Notes: a model not told the origin generated them from the letters alone. DNA of 56,000 nucleotides from Adiantum capillus-veneris (GCA_014529385.2 CM043960.1:71872910-71928909), one strand, 5' to 3'; shown: positions 1 through 10,575, counted from the first letter of the stretch. Numbers and translations are program-made.

Positions 1-1
1 T

Positions 2-1939
2 AATGTTTATCATCTAGTCATGGCTTTACCTCTTGATATGCAGCTAGAAGAGTTAACAACTACAGCTGTCACTGCAAAAATGAGTGGCACAACACACGGC
101 ACAACATGGAAAGACACAGCACAAGTCTCTTGCACCGCACCAGCACAAGACAAAGCATAAACACACCAAATTGCACAAACAAGGAATACGCCGGAAGTAC
201 CAGTGAAGATAGCACAACTTCAAAAAGAACTAGCTCGGTCTCAAGAGCTACTTAACAAAGCACAAGAAGTCATATCATCAAGCATTAAACAAATGCCAAC
301 ATCAGATATGGAACCCTCTCAAATGGGGGGAGTTCAAACTCAACAAAGAGACCCTATCTCTTTAAGAGTGGGATTAAGAAGTTCAGTTTTACAAAAAGCA
401 GTGTCCTTTTCAGGAACCCAAGTGGAATTTCAAGAAGCATTGGAAGATGCCGAGCCGGAGGAGGAGAGACCACCAGAAATTCACAATGCCAAATGTAGAA
501 GGTCGGGTCAAGATGTCATTGTGGTCGACAAATATGGTAGGCACTATTAAATAGCCGATGTGAAAAATATGGATGAGTTTACCATCTGTGGGCATCGGGT
601 AAGTCACATACTTGGACCCCGTTCCAAAGCACCATCCAAGGAAACGGGAAACAAAGATTTGGTTCGATCTTCACTCTTGGTGCAAACCTCGCCAAAATCA
701 ACTCGGAAACATAGCCCTAAGGCTATGCAAAAGCCCCACGTCAAAGACCATATGCTGATGGAAGAATTAGCATTATGACTGCTAGAAAGCATGGATAGTG
801 ATTTGATCTTGTATGCAAGCAATAATGGAATCTATTTTCAGCTTCTCAAGGACAAGACGATGGAGGATAAAGAGACAAAGCCAGTGGATAAACCTAAGTC
901 AGTCGTAATCTACAGGTTCATGCATGCAAAGAAGAGGTCATATCTGTATCTAGATACCACAAGAAACCATTATCAGTAGTATTATGGAGAGTTGCCTCGT
1001 CCAAAGGGTGCACATGTTGAGATAGAGAAATATTGCAACCAATGTGCCATTGGTCATTTAGTGAAGGACTACCCAGCAAAGCTCTACATGGAAAAGAAGA
1101 AGCAACAAGCCAAAAGCAAAGTTCAGACAGTGACAACATGGGAACAGAAGCAAGAATCCCCAATAAGATCTCCGGAAAAGAAGCAGATCTTATTGCAGAG
1201 CACAAAAGATAGGCTCAAGACACAGTTGCTTGAATTCAAGGGTGTCAACAACATTATCATAGAGAATCAGGCTTTCAAAAAAGATCAGTTGAATCAGCTG
1301 ATTCAAGATCGCTTAAAGAACCTCAGTAAGGACAAGTCAAAGCATCCACAAGGTGATGACGATGAAGCTCGCAGTCCAAGGTTTGAGAGCAAAAGAAGCC
1401 AAGATTCTGAAGATGGTAAGTCAACCCAAGAAGAGGTGGCAGAGGTAACATCAAATCTTAGTGCCACGTCACAAGCGAAAGGCATGCAAGAAAAGTCAAC
1501 GAATGAAGCTGAAATTCCACAAAGAAATTCCTCTACCTTGGACTCTGCAGTGGTGGTTAAAGAAATCAAAGGCCAGCAAAAGAAGCTAAAAGAAGATGTA
1601 GCTGAAGTTTTAGAACCCACAGAAGAAAGGGAAATGACCGACTCCAAAATTGACTACCAAGGACAAGCAATGCAGGATATGAATGAATATTTTTGAGACG
1701 AGACTCTACAAAAACCCATGGAACAATGGGACCCAAAAGCCACGGCGACCGTTGCATCGGAAGAAGAGAGTCAATCTCAACATCCTGCTACACAAGCTTC
1801 AAAAAATTTCCAAGAAGAAAAGTCACCACTAAATGACCTTCAAGTGCTAGAAGAAGTAAAGAGTGACAGAGAGCTTCTGAAATCAAGAATCAAGGCGTCA
1901 CAGTCAGAAACTAGCAATGAAGACCAACAAGCAGCTTAG
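2..1939 (+). pseudogene. Gag-like/linker reading frame with one zinc knuckle (REL-1)
   Basis: One reading frame stays recognisable from the left edge to 1939 but is cut by stops at 548-550, 776-778, 977-979, 1694-1696 and 1937-1939. The piece at 992-1696 begins with a CX2CX3HX4Y motif near 1034-1070, a zinc knuckle whose last cysteine is tyrosine. It is followed by a long K/E/Q/S-rich stretch, probably helical. An earlier stretch near 203-300 also looks coiled-coil-like. I do not recognise a capsid domain. By family analogy this is nucleic-acid-binding Gag or a linker between Gag and protease. The lack of frameshifts despite five stops suggests point decay of one long ORF. Confidence 0.5.
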
Positions 1940-2036
1940 GCTATAGACCTTCCCCAAAGCTATATATCAGAAGATAGTAAGAACTTGGGACTTGCTACAA
2001 CTAGTCAAATGACAAAGAAGTTCAACATACAAGAGG

Positions 2037-2345
2037 ATGAAAAACAAGAAGATTAAACTCTTGTTGGATGTGCATGAGAAACTGAAACTCAATTTTATAG
2101 CAAAGATAGATTGCACTGTCATGACTAATGTCATGTCTTATGGGCTGTGGTTACTTCTAGATGATCCAGAATTGTATGAAATTCAGGTACAAGTATCCCT
2201 ATCAAATGGAGTTAAGGTCACAAGTTTGGGGATTGTAGAAGCTACCCTTAAACTACGGTCAAAGATAGTTAAAGATTCCTAGTAGTGGATTCTTCTAAAA
2301 TGAGTACACATTTGATTTTGTCCAAGCTATGGGTAAAAACACTTG
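2037..2345 (+). pseudogene. Degenerate retropepsin-like domain (REL-1)
   Basis: The piece at 2037-2282 shows an Asp-containing motif (IDCTVMTNVMSYGLW) that lines up with the post-integrase protease of REG-4 (LLDTAAKYNLLSYGVW). After a frame change near 2282, the second half (HLILSKLWVK) sits where retropepsins have their hydrophobic-G-R-P-W segment, but here that Gly-Arg is lost. The Asp is kept while the Thr/Ser-Gly of the catalytic triad is gone, so the copy is very probably inactive. It lies directly upstream of the W-x-P-K repeats, the same order as in REG-4 and REG-8. Confidence 0.5.
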
Positions 2346-2450
2346 AAGAAGAATCTGAATCTTCAATGATGGTCATCACGACTAGCTCTCAAGAAAGCCA
2401 GCCTACTACCAGTCCAAGATTATCAGCCTGCCGACAAAGGCAAAGCCAAA

Positions 2451-3380
2451 ATGAGCCCACAAATGTCCTACCAACAGAAGCAGCCCCTTAAATCAGAGTC
2501 TTCAATCCAAACTAGAAAAGTTCAAGACAGAGCTTTTATATCAACTGACCACATGCTTACACATGAAAGGCAGACTCCAAAGAAAATCTTTCAACCGAAA
2601 TACCCCACACTGCGAGATCACCACCGCCAAAGGTTTTCAAAGGTCTACATTAAAGCTGAAGAAATAAAGGTCAAGGACCCAATATGGGTAAATCATCCTA
2701 GCCAATTGACAAAAGTTAAATACATGGGATGGATAGCCTCCCACTATAGCTTAGCAGAGCAAGGCTGTTATGAGGGTCAAAAGAAACTTTGGTTACCAAA
2801 ACCACAGACCTCGGCTTATGCGGTAGATAAAGGTTTCAAAAAGCGTCCCCAAAAGCAAAAAATCTCATATTTATATTGCCAAAGGAGACCAACCAACAAG
2901 GCTCGCCAAAGGTACGCAGGAAATTTCAAATCCAGCAGGCCTTCATACCAACATAGGACTTCATCGATAAATAATCCCAAAAATGGCACTCTTGTAAATC
3001 TCAATACGACATCAAAAACATCATGGGAAGTGCCATCTACAATTCTTCAAGCACAAGGTTACTATCAAGGAAATCAGAGAACCTGGCTACCAAAGATGCC
3101 AGGTAAACATTCTTCAATCAAACGACTTCATCTTGAAAATAATCGCAATTTCACGGAAGGCAAAATCAAGGACAATGTCACAGTCAAGGCAAAGGATATC
3201 TGCAAAGACACGCTAATCACACGATGCAGATACAAATGGGTGCCAAAAGAACAACACATACCAAAGAAGATTGAAGTCATCTCTAGCTCTCAAGAAATGT
3301 CAAGACATGATAGACAAAGTGTTACTGAGAATGGAGCGAGCCAATCTTCTCAACCAAGGGACCAACAACAACAAAAATAA
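2451..3380 (+). pseudogene. W-x-P-K repeat ORF, 309 codons (REL-1)
   Basis: This is an open frame of 309 residues, strongly basic and rich in Lys, Gln and Ser. It contains repeated units built around Trp-x-Pro-Lys: LWLPK (Trp codon at 2790), WEVP (3024), TWLPK (3084) and YKWVPK (3237), with weaker copies near 2685 and 2730. Two units carry the longer core Q-G-[CY]-Y-x-G-x-x-x-x-W-L-P-K. Similar units follow the second protease in REG-4. No known catalytic domain is seen. W-[VI]-P-K tetrads also occur in Gag-protease linkers of some plant copia elements (from memory), so a linker or RNA-binding role is possible. Function unknown. The true start is not clear because the frame follows the protease remnant. 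Confidence 0.5.
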
Positions 3381-3540
3381 ATTTGACAACCAAGGTCACC
3401 CAGGTATGGCAAAAGAAACCAATATTGCCACTATGGTCCTTTCAAAATTCTCTCTTCGAGGATGGGAGTTTTGAATTTCAAAACCTATTCTTGGTCGAAA
3501 GCTCCCGAGAGTAAGTCAATTCGCCATAAAAATCATGGCA

Positions 3541-3545
3541 TAAGA
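3541..3545. repeat. REC-2 target-site duplication (left)
   Basis: The bases TAAGA here and at 7083-7087 exactly flank the copia LTRs. A 5 bp duplication is the normal product of copia integrase. Confidence 0.9.
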
Positions 3546-3734
3546 TGAAGGGGATCGGGGAGCACCACAGACTGAGAGTGAGAGAGAGAGAAGGAGACAC
3601 ACGACACAGATATGGGTGGGGAGACTCCAAAGTGAGCAGCCCCCTATACACTTATGCTATGTATAAGGTATACAAGTCAGTGGGTGCCCAGACTCTGGGC
3701 GGCCGGGCAAGGCACAGGCGCCTATACCCCAACA
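3546..3734 (-). repeat. REC-2 3' LTR
   Basis: This is the copy downstream of the ORF on the minus strand. It is 189 bp, with plus-strand termini TGAAGGGG and CCCCAACA, and I see no difference from the other LTR. It contains a short GA-rich run and a GGGCGGCCGGGC segment. No clear TATA box stands out. Confidence 0.93.
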
Positions 3735-3745
3735 ACCTCCCACTT
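3735..3745 (-). promoter_or_regulatory. REC-2 polypurine tract
   Basis: The minus strand reads AAGTGGGAGGT immediately before the 3' LTR. This is the usual copia site where plus-strand DNA synthesis is primed. Confidence 0.8.
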
Positions 3746-3813
3746 AAAGGCGACTGTGCCTTTAAGCAAGGGAACCTAGTCTAAAGACTAAAAAAGGTGA
3801 GAGAAAACCGCTC

Positions 3814-5643
3814 TCAACCGATGCCCACTGGCTGGCTGTGATCGTGTGCATCCGGCTGTCCTGCTCCCGTGTAAGTCCATACACCACCAGACGTACCGCA
3901 CACGTACTGCAAGTATGTACGCAATACCTGCATATCTCCCTCGTGCACTATGCCATCATCAGTCAACAAACGACTGACAACCCCAACTGCAAATGCTCCC
4001 ACTGCAGCTGCGATATCCGGTCTCAAGATCAGCATCTCATACATGAGACCACCGAATGCCGATGCAATGCTAGCGGGACCTGCTAGCTCTACGGAGCATG
4101 CATCAACATATATATCCTTGGCAATAGGCATCTCTGACTGACAAGGCGTGTCAGCCACATGCATCTCCTGACTGTCCGCAAAAGACGCATCAACCTGTCG
4201 TGCAACCTCAGAGCAAACCAGCTGCTCTAGGTGTCTGCTGGAAGGCATATCCTGCACAACTATATCCCCATGCTCACTGTCGAGCATAGAAAGGAATGAC
4301 TGCATAATCGCTGACATCTCAGCCTCCTCTGCAATCATCCACTGCAAACATGACCACTCAATCTGTTGTGACTCACTAGAGCTCTCATGCTCTAACTCCG
4401 TATGCATAGACTCTTGCACAACGTCCTCCTGTCGTGACTCACTAGAGCAAGACCGCTCTACCTGTCTATCCTGCATAGAAGTATCTAGCACAACTGAGTC
4501 TCTCCTTTGCTCAGTTACTAGCAAAGCATGCATGTCTGACTCTGTCACCTCTCTATGTGACTGCTCAAGTCGTGCCTCAACTGTGTGCACAACGAGCTCA
4601 CTACTCTGCACTCCATGCAAAGCATCCTGCAACCCACAAGCAAAAGAGACTCGCCTGCTCTCTCGTTGTCTACCTGGCTGCGTGATCACAGAGACAACAC
4701 CGTCTCTCCCGTGATCCACATGCAATGGGTAACCTGTACCACTCCTGGCACCTCTCGCAATCACTAGCGAACCCAAATGCATCACAAAATCTCGCTCTCG
4801 TAGCGAAATCTGACATCCACAATCTCTAAGCTGACCAATCGAGATCAAACTCACTGTCAAATCTGGTACATAGCGCACATGTCGTAACAAGTAAGATGCA
4901 CCACTCGGTAATGACAGTCTCACATCTCCTGCACCTGCTATCGCATGCACCGATCCATCGGTCAAACGTACACTGCCAAGCATCCCGCTAGAATAGCTAC
5001 AAAACCATGCACGATGCGGCGTGACATGAAACATAGCATCTGCGTCTAGCAACCACTGCGAAGGGAGTGCACTATCCACATGTATAGCATCTCGTGCATA
5101 GCTCGAGGTAAAAGTGACATCCCCGTCACTAGTATACTCCGACACTACATGTGCCTCAACTGTCAAAGCAACTGAGTCCATGGCATCACTACATACATCT
5201 TTGAGACTGCCATGTCTCCTACGATGTCGCATACGACGAAAACAACGCCGTCTAACGTGTCCAGAATGACCACAATACCAACATGTTACCTGTCGGCGTG
5301 CTCGTGAATGTACATGTCTCACACGAGTCCGTGATGACTCAGATCTATCATACATATCATGCAATCTGTGCCAAAGTGCTCTCGAAGTAGTCTCATATAT
5401 AACAAGAGCATATACAGATTCCGCAAGGTGCAAAGAGAGCGTAGATAGTGTCATCTCCTCTAGCTCCTGCCACTGATCGTCAGACATGTTTGAAGGTCTA
5501 CCTACATCACCACTCAATGGTCGATGCAACCCTCGCTGTGTCAATGCATCAAGCATACACTCTCTCCATGCCGCAAAGTCTGACCCATCAAACACGCGCA
5601 TCTGTGAGAGGTCACAATCTGATCGATCACCTGTCTCTGCCAT
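3814..5643 (-). CDS. Fused Gag - copia protease - acidic spacer - RT-tail protein (REC-2)
   Basis: The open frame runs on up to 5808, but I place the start at 5643 (M-A-E-T-G), where copia Gags typically begin; this gives 609 residues. Residues 10-100 resemble the copia Gag N-terminal domain, shortened. Residues 121-134 are a perfect CX2CX4HX4C zinc knuckle (CWYCGHSGHVRRRC) followed by an Arg-rich patch. Residues 197-210 match the copia protease site, but the triad reads D-A-D-A instead of D-S/T-G-A. A Gag-pre-integrase-like segment follows to about 330, then an acidic Glu/Ser/Gln-rich spacer of unknown origin. Residues 523-609 match the C-terminal end of copia RT (GGLMYEM, RPDIAAAVG). Integrase and the RT catalytic core are absent, yet the frame is intact, so it may still make a particle protein. 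Confidence 0.75.
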   Translation of the reverse strand: MAETGDRSDCDLSQMRVFDGSDFAAWRECMLDALTQRGLHRPLSGDVGRPSNMSDDQWQELEEMTLSTLSLHLAESVYALVIYETTSRALWHRLHDMYDRSESSRTRVRHVHSRARRQVTCWYCGHSGHVRRRCFRRMRHRRRHGSLKDVCSDAMDSVALTVEAHVVSEYTSDGDVTFTSSYARDAIHVDSALPSQWLLDADAMFHVTPHRAWFCSYSSGMLGSVRLTDGSVHAIAGAGDVRLSLPSGASYLLRHVRYVPDLTVSLISIGQLRDCGCQISLRERDFVMHLGSLVIARGARSGTGYPLHVDHGRDGVVSVITQPGRQRESRRVSFACGLQDALHGVQSSELVVHTVEARLEQSHREVTESDMHALLVTEQRRDSVVLDTSMQDRQVERSCSSESRQEDVVQESMHTELEHESSSESQQIEWSCLQWMIAEEAEMSAIMQSFLSMLDSEHGDIVVQDMPSSRHLEQLVCSEVARQVDASFADSQEMHVADTPCQSEMPIAKDIYVDACSVELAGPASIASAFGGLMYEMLILRPDIAAAVGAFAVGVVSRLLTDDGIVHEGDMQVLRTYLQYVCGTSGGVWTYTGAGQPDAHDHSQPVGIG

Positions 5644-6879
5644 GAGCACAATGTAGCAAACTAGAAAGCAAAACCACCTCACCAACAACACCTGGAAACT
5701 GTCTACCAATATGGCCAGAAACACAATGTAAAACCTGTGAGACACACTCCAAAATAGAGCTCCCGCAATGTCAATACAAGCCTCGCATGCTCTAGTATCA
5801 CACTGCAATCTGTGAGCTAATCACCAAGCCCACACTGTGCGGTATCGATGCATACACACGCACAAATCTCCCACCTGCAGAGAACACCGCACACAAATGC
5901 TGAGTGCAACCCGCAATCTCTACCTAGATCGCATAAATGATACGCATAAAACTCCTGGGAAAATTTCGCCAGAGTTTCGTCAGTAAAACGGCCACAAAAC
6001 CAGTAACCAAACTGACTGCACGCTCAAAACCATGAGCAACCAAAGCGCATCAAATCACACTCCAAATTCATGCACCAATCTCCACACTTTGCATATATCA
6101 TTGCAAACACCTGCAAATCTAGTACACAAATATCTGCTCTACCTGTGACTGCCAAAAAATATGCTCGAGGCATACATTGTCGAGCTCAAAATGCAATCAC
6201 ATTAGTCTCCCTGAGCATCAAACCACATAAGGCATACATCGTATCCTCCCACCTGTGAGGAAACTTGCAGCAAATATCACTCTCACATCTGAGAGCAAGC
6301 CATGTGTGAAATCCTCGACACACAATAAACAACTGCTGCTGCAGAAAATTCAGCGTTCAGAATTTTAAAATTCTGATATGACGAGCGCGTCCGGAGCATG
6401 CCAAAACCCCAAGGTAGACTCCTGGATCACATGTATCCGAGTCCGAGTGTGCAAAATATGCCAAAAACACTGTTTTCGGCCCAAAAACGCAGCAAAACTT
6501 GCTGCTGCTGCAGAAATTTCAGAGGTCAAAATCAGCTCAAATGGACATCACCATTGCGTCCGGAGCGTGCCAAAACCCCAGGTTACACCTTAACCTTGCA
6601 TAAATCGCATTCCGTATGCAAAAGTTATGCAAAAAACACTGTTTTTGGGGCCCGAAAAATGACCTGCGGAAATGAAAATCTGCATTCTTCCTGCAAGTAT
6701 GGCTGCAAATAACCATACACACTTGCAATACACTCTTCCCTCAACCTTGGGAATTCTCCTCAAGCTTCCATGAGCACAGATCTGGTGTTTGCTCACCGAT
6801 CTCAAGCTTCCACCGAAAGCGAGCTCACCATAGCCGAAAGCTCACTTCTCTGTAGCACTCCATCTGTCGTGAAGCCAAA
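5644..6879 (-). other. REC-2 5' leader (about 1.2 kb, noncoding)
   Basis: This lies between the primer site and the Gag start. It has short AT-rich ORFs only. It carries a diverged tandem duplication with a 169 bp period (units starting at 6387 and 6556); each unit begins GCGTCCGGAGC and later holds an AAACACTGTTTT segment. The 55 codons open upstream of the Gag ATG (5644-5808) encode a hydrophobic stretch but have no family support. Confidence 0.6.
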
Positions 6880-6891
6880 GCTCTGATACCA
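6880..6891 (-). promoter_or_regulatory. REC-2 primer-binding site (initiator tRNA-Met)
   Basis: The minus strand reads TGGTATCAGAGC two bases inside the 5' LTR. This is complementary to the 3' end of plant initiator tRNA-Met and is the standard copia primer site. Confidence 0.92.
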
Positions 6892-6893
6892 AT

Positions 6894-7082
6894 TGAAGGG
6901 GATCGGGGAGCACCACAGACTGAGAGTGAGAGAGAGAGAAGGAGACACACGACACAGATATGGGTGGGGAGACTCCAAAGTGAGCAGCCCCCTATACACT
7001 TATGCTATGTATAAGGTATACAAGTCAGTGGGTGCCCAGACTCTGGGCGGCCGGGCAAGGCACAGGCGCCTATACCCCAACA
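6894..7082 (-). repeat. REC-2 5' LTR
   Basis: This 189 bp LTR is identical by eye to 3546-3734. On the minus strand it precedes the tRNA-Met primer site. Its outer end abuts the right TAAGA target duplication at 7083-7087. Confidence 0.93.
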
Positions 7083-8230
7083 TAAGAGTCAAGAGTCGGG
7101 CAGCTGAGCCACTAAATGAGCAAGCATCAAACCCAAGCTTCATGTCTTAATATTTTTTGTGGTCTATGAGTCTAGATATTTAGATTATAGCTCAAGCTGG
7201 AAGAGTTGAGCATATTGTAAAATTGAGTCACTCATGCTGGATAGGTGAGCAGAAGCGTCAAAGTCTAACAATTTTATTTGGTGGAAAGGCAGATTAATCC
7301 ACAAAACACTCACGCACATATACACAGTGAGGAGAGTGAAAAAACCTAGAGCATCAACAGCCCTTCTTGTGAGTAATGGCAGCTCTTGAAGTCAAATATA
7401 TTTTTGCTTCTATAGCTATGTTCACTCCTGGAAGCACCCATTCAAACTCTTCTCGCACAACATATTGTTTCCCATGCATCTATCTGTGCAAGCATATATA
7501 ATGTCCAATCATTGGACATTTGCATTTGACACGATTTGTGTTCCACCCATGCACTTACACAACAAAATGACGATGACGAAGTGGTAACAGGTTTCATAAG
7601 CATTTGCTCAACAACAACGACTCTGACTTCAAGGTACTAACACTTATCCAATGTATACCCAATCAATAATAGTAGCCATACGGCCATAATTACTTTAACT
7701 CGGTTACATCAAAATATAAGTACATATAGCCTCACATTTAATTGTGACTAAAGGAATTTTTTCCCACTGGGTTTTTCCTTTTAGTCCTATCTAGGTATCC
7801 AAGACCTTCATTTTGTAATATACGCCACATTTTATTTTTACTATTTTATTTTTTATATAAACACAAAAAAGCAGACCAACAACATCCCCAAACAACTACA
7901 TGATCATCAACTAGAAAATCAAAGGGGAGCGGCCCATAAAAAATTCAAAAAGGCTTCAAGTTTACAGGTAACATGCAGGATGACACCCAAAGAACAAACA
8001 ATACAGAGCTGCCAAGATAAAGACTTGCTGCAATAACAAACCTCACTCAAGCTATTCACGATACAACAACCAATCGGCGGGCTACATGTACAAGAAAAAG
8101 GTAACTCTACAACAAACAAAGCATCTAGTAGAAGCAACTGCAACAACAAAAGCTTCAACCAACACCAAAACATGAAGCACTCGTCAAGGCCAAGGCAGAA
8201 ATAGGGACTTGTCGGGGACGACAAGAATTC
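7083..8230 (+). other. REL-1 3' noncoding region
   Basis: This continues REL-1 after REC-2 (the TAAGA at 7083-7087 is the right target duplication). I see no ORF with family similarity. It is AT-rich with a T-rich stretch near 7795-7860. The open frame at 7919-8224 on the minus strand looks like chance. Confidence 0.5.
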
Positions 8231-8242
8231 GGAGGGGGGGAG
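8231..8242 (+). promoter_or_regulatory. REL-1 polypurine tract
   Basis: GGAGGGGGGGAG sits directly before TGTTTATA, the probable LTR start. It resembles the tract of REG-4 (AGGAAGGGGGGCA before TGTTAAC). Confidence 0.65.
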
Positions 8243-9310
8243 TGTTTATATTTCAACCTTTCAACAACGCTTTCACAAAGATTCCATGAAGATTCCTCAA
8301 AGATTCTCTAAAGATTCCATATGAAGATGCTGATGAAGTGATGAAGATGAAGATGTATGCTGTAATGTGAAGATACAAGCTCATGGACATTATCGAATAT
8401 CCCGTTATTATCATTTTGAGCCATTACAGCCACTTTTGTAATGTTTACAGGAACTTCATATTTTAAGTCGGCAATTATATTTTGGCTACAGATGCTTGTT
8501 GGATGAGCAAAGCCAGCTCACGGTGTTGTAATTAAGATCTATAGAAGCCTAGGAACAAATCAGGTCATTTTGGTCGGACATTAGGTTTTCTAAGGCTCAG
8601 TATATAAACCAAAACCCAAAGCGTTGTAAGGGGACTTCTAATAATCTTATCTTCTGTGTCGATTGGGAGACTACGAGAGAGTGAGAGAGAGAGTGTGTGT
8701 GCTACAAGAGCTGCGGTGGTTGGAATCGCAAATGGAGAGCAGCAACGTGTTGCCCATGAGGAGAGCTACGCGTTGATGCTTACATCATGCGTGTTCGTCT
8801 GTGTTTTGGCAGATTCAACCGCGAGCTACTTTTGGAGTTTCGGTGAGTAAATGTTGTCCATTTTTGCATTTCAACATATCCACGCGATCAGAGCGAGTAG
8901 AGCTACGCATTAGGCATCTTAGTTTTTAAAACGTCGACCTGCAAAAACCTGTCAGACATCCTACGTGATTCTGCACCGGGTGTTTTTGGGTAGGGTTTTG
9001 GGTCACGGACCTTAGGGAGAGTGGCCTATTGGTGTTGGTAGAATATCCCTCAAGTTTCATAACGTTTCAAGAACATCTAATGGGATTTTGGCTTGCCGTA
9101 GCATCATAGGAGACTCTCACATTCACAGAACCGATGGCATGTAGATTTGATATCTCTGTATGAAGTAGTCATTAGTCGGTCGAGTAGAGGTTGACACCCT
9201 TTGCTTGCTTCCACGCGCCTGCGGGTCGAGCTTCGTCCTTAGCAGACAAATCTTGTTAGGTGAGTTCTCGATGTGCTGACGTTCGTCGCGGCGTATCCGC
9301 CAACAGGTTT
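8243..9310 (+). repeat. REL-1 3' LTR (right end approximate)
   Basis: It starts with TG right after the polypurine tract. A TATATAAA box at 8601-8608, a GA/GT-rich stretch at 8674-8703 and no coding potential suit a U3-R-U5 region. The partner LTR is outside the window, so the right end near 9300 is a guess. Confidence 0.5.
8601..8608 (+). promoter_or_regulatory. Probable TATA box in REL-1 LTR
   Basis: TATATAAA lies about 360 bp into the LTR, followed by an AC-rich segment, as expected for an LTR core promoter. Activity is not shown. Confidence 0.4.
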
Positions 9311-9719
9311 TCAAAGTTCCTTGGAGTGAAGATGGTGGATTGATACATCTTCAGGCTCTTAACTCTATTGTACTTATGTATAAAGTCCGTTCTGTACTAT
9401 GAATGGGAATTATACCACCTTTTCACTCAATGCTCAAAAAAATCTAGTGTACAAAACTTTGAAAATAGCCAAGAGTTACTAGAGTTGTGTCTCGTCGTCC
9501 GCCTTTGTTGTCTTTTGAGGTCCGCTCCTACCTTGGGCTTGCAAGCCTTCTGCCTTGGATTTGTTGGAACGAACTTTCTTGATTACATGGATTCTTATTT
9601 CATCAATTCTCAATTATGTAGATGTTGATGTTGATTGTTGATCTTTGATTCTCAATTGTGGATTTTGTTGCTCATCGCTTTGTCAATTTTTGATTGTAAT
9701 ACCAATGCTTATTCTTTGA

Positions 9720-9840
<121 letters not shown>

Positions 9841-9974
9841 GCATGACAACAAATAGCTAGATTTCCATCGCTAAACCGTTGAGCTTGTTGCACTTTATTA
9901 ATGCAATGCAAATGTGGAAGGCCTCCGTGAAACACTCCAACACCTGAGCAAATGTCATGTCGATTCTTTCTTTG

Positions 9975-9980
<6 letters not shown>

Positions 9981-10009
<29 letters not shown>
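9981..10009. repeat. (AC)n microsatellite
   Basis: A pure AC run of about 14 units. Confidence 0.95.
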
Positions 10010-10419
10010 GCCCTCAAGAAATCCCTCTACTTGCATGGTCAACCCCCTCTTCTAGCTCATACTTGTGGCTCATTGGCTCTCTCAAGCCTAGCCAATCACA
10101 AGCCTTGGTCACAACTAGCAATAGAGGTAGCCTTTAAACAATTTTCCTCCTTTCCCCTTTGACAGCTGAGGACTTGATAAATTCTTAAACAATTAATTTA
10201 ATTAGCTAAAAGCTTATTGGACCCCTTTAGAGGCCAACAAATAGGCTTTAGGCACCTTATGAGGGCAGCATGGAGAGGAGCTTGACATGTGTCCTTGTTG
10301 CCTCTTTAGACTAGGCTTGCCTTGAGTAAGGGTGTGTGTGTTCTCTTTCATGCTCCTACAAGTAGGGCTCACCCCCCCATATATAGGGATCCTTGTTGAC
10401 TTTTGGAACACCTTGAGCC

Positions 10420-10575
10420 CCTCAAGCACCTTAGTCATGAATCACCTCAAGTACCTTAGTCCTCAAGCGCGACAAGCACCTCAAGCACCTTATTCAGCAA
10501 GTACAACAATCACCTCAAGCACCTTATTCAGTAAGCTCAACAAGCACCTCAAGTTTGGGCCGGATTACCACCTCA
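10420..10575. repeat. Minisatellite of CACCTCAAG(CACCTTA) units
   Basis: CTCAAGCACCTTA or CACCTCAAG occurs about eight times with irregular spacers such as TTCAGCAAGTACAACAAT. It looks like a degenerate tandem repeat inside transposon debris. The spacers are too short and irregular for a CRISPR array. Confidence 0.7.

Larger units (their letters stand above)
3546..7082 (-). mobile_element. REC-2: complete non-autonomous Ty1/copia element (3537 bp)
   Basis: The element lies on the minus strand. It has 189 bp LTRs (3546-3734 and 6894-7082) with TG...CA ends, which I read as identical base for base. It is flanked by a perfect TAAGA duplication. The primer site matches initiator tRNA-Met (6880-6891) and a polypurine tract abuts the 3' LTR (3735-3745). 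Autonomous copia elements are about 5 kb and encode integrase and full RT; this one has one 609-codon ORF lacking both. Identical LTRs imply a very recent insertion, so the element was moved in trans by a helper. It disrupts REL-1. Confidence 0.93.
1..9310 (+). mobile_element. REL-1: decayed Ty3/gypsy-like LTR element, 3' part, interrupted by REC-2
   Basis: The 5' end lies left of the window. Going right there is a zinc-knuckle region, a retropepsin-like domain near 2060-2340, W-x-P-K repeats at 2685-3250, the REC-2 insertion (3546-7082), about 1.1 kb of noncoding sequence, a polypurine tract at 8231-8242 and the start of an LTR at 8243. No RT, RNase H or integrase is visible, so this is either the tail of an element whose pol lies upstream or a derivative that lost pol. 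The protease plus W-x-P-K order matches the post-integrase module of REG-4. The right limit is uncertain because the 5' LTR is not in the window to align with. Confidence 0.6.

Noticed and set aside
5644-5808. 55-codon N-terminal extension of the REC-2 ORF with hydrophobic stretches
   Set aside because: Copia Gags start at the M-A-E-type position seen at 5643; the extension has no family support and lies in the leader.
10420-10575. CRISPR-like regular repeats
   Set aside because: Units are short, degenerate and irregularly spaced, and the sequence is plant nuclear DNA.
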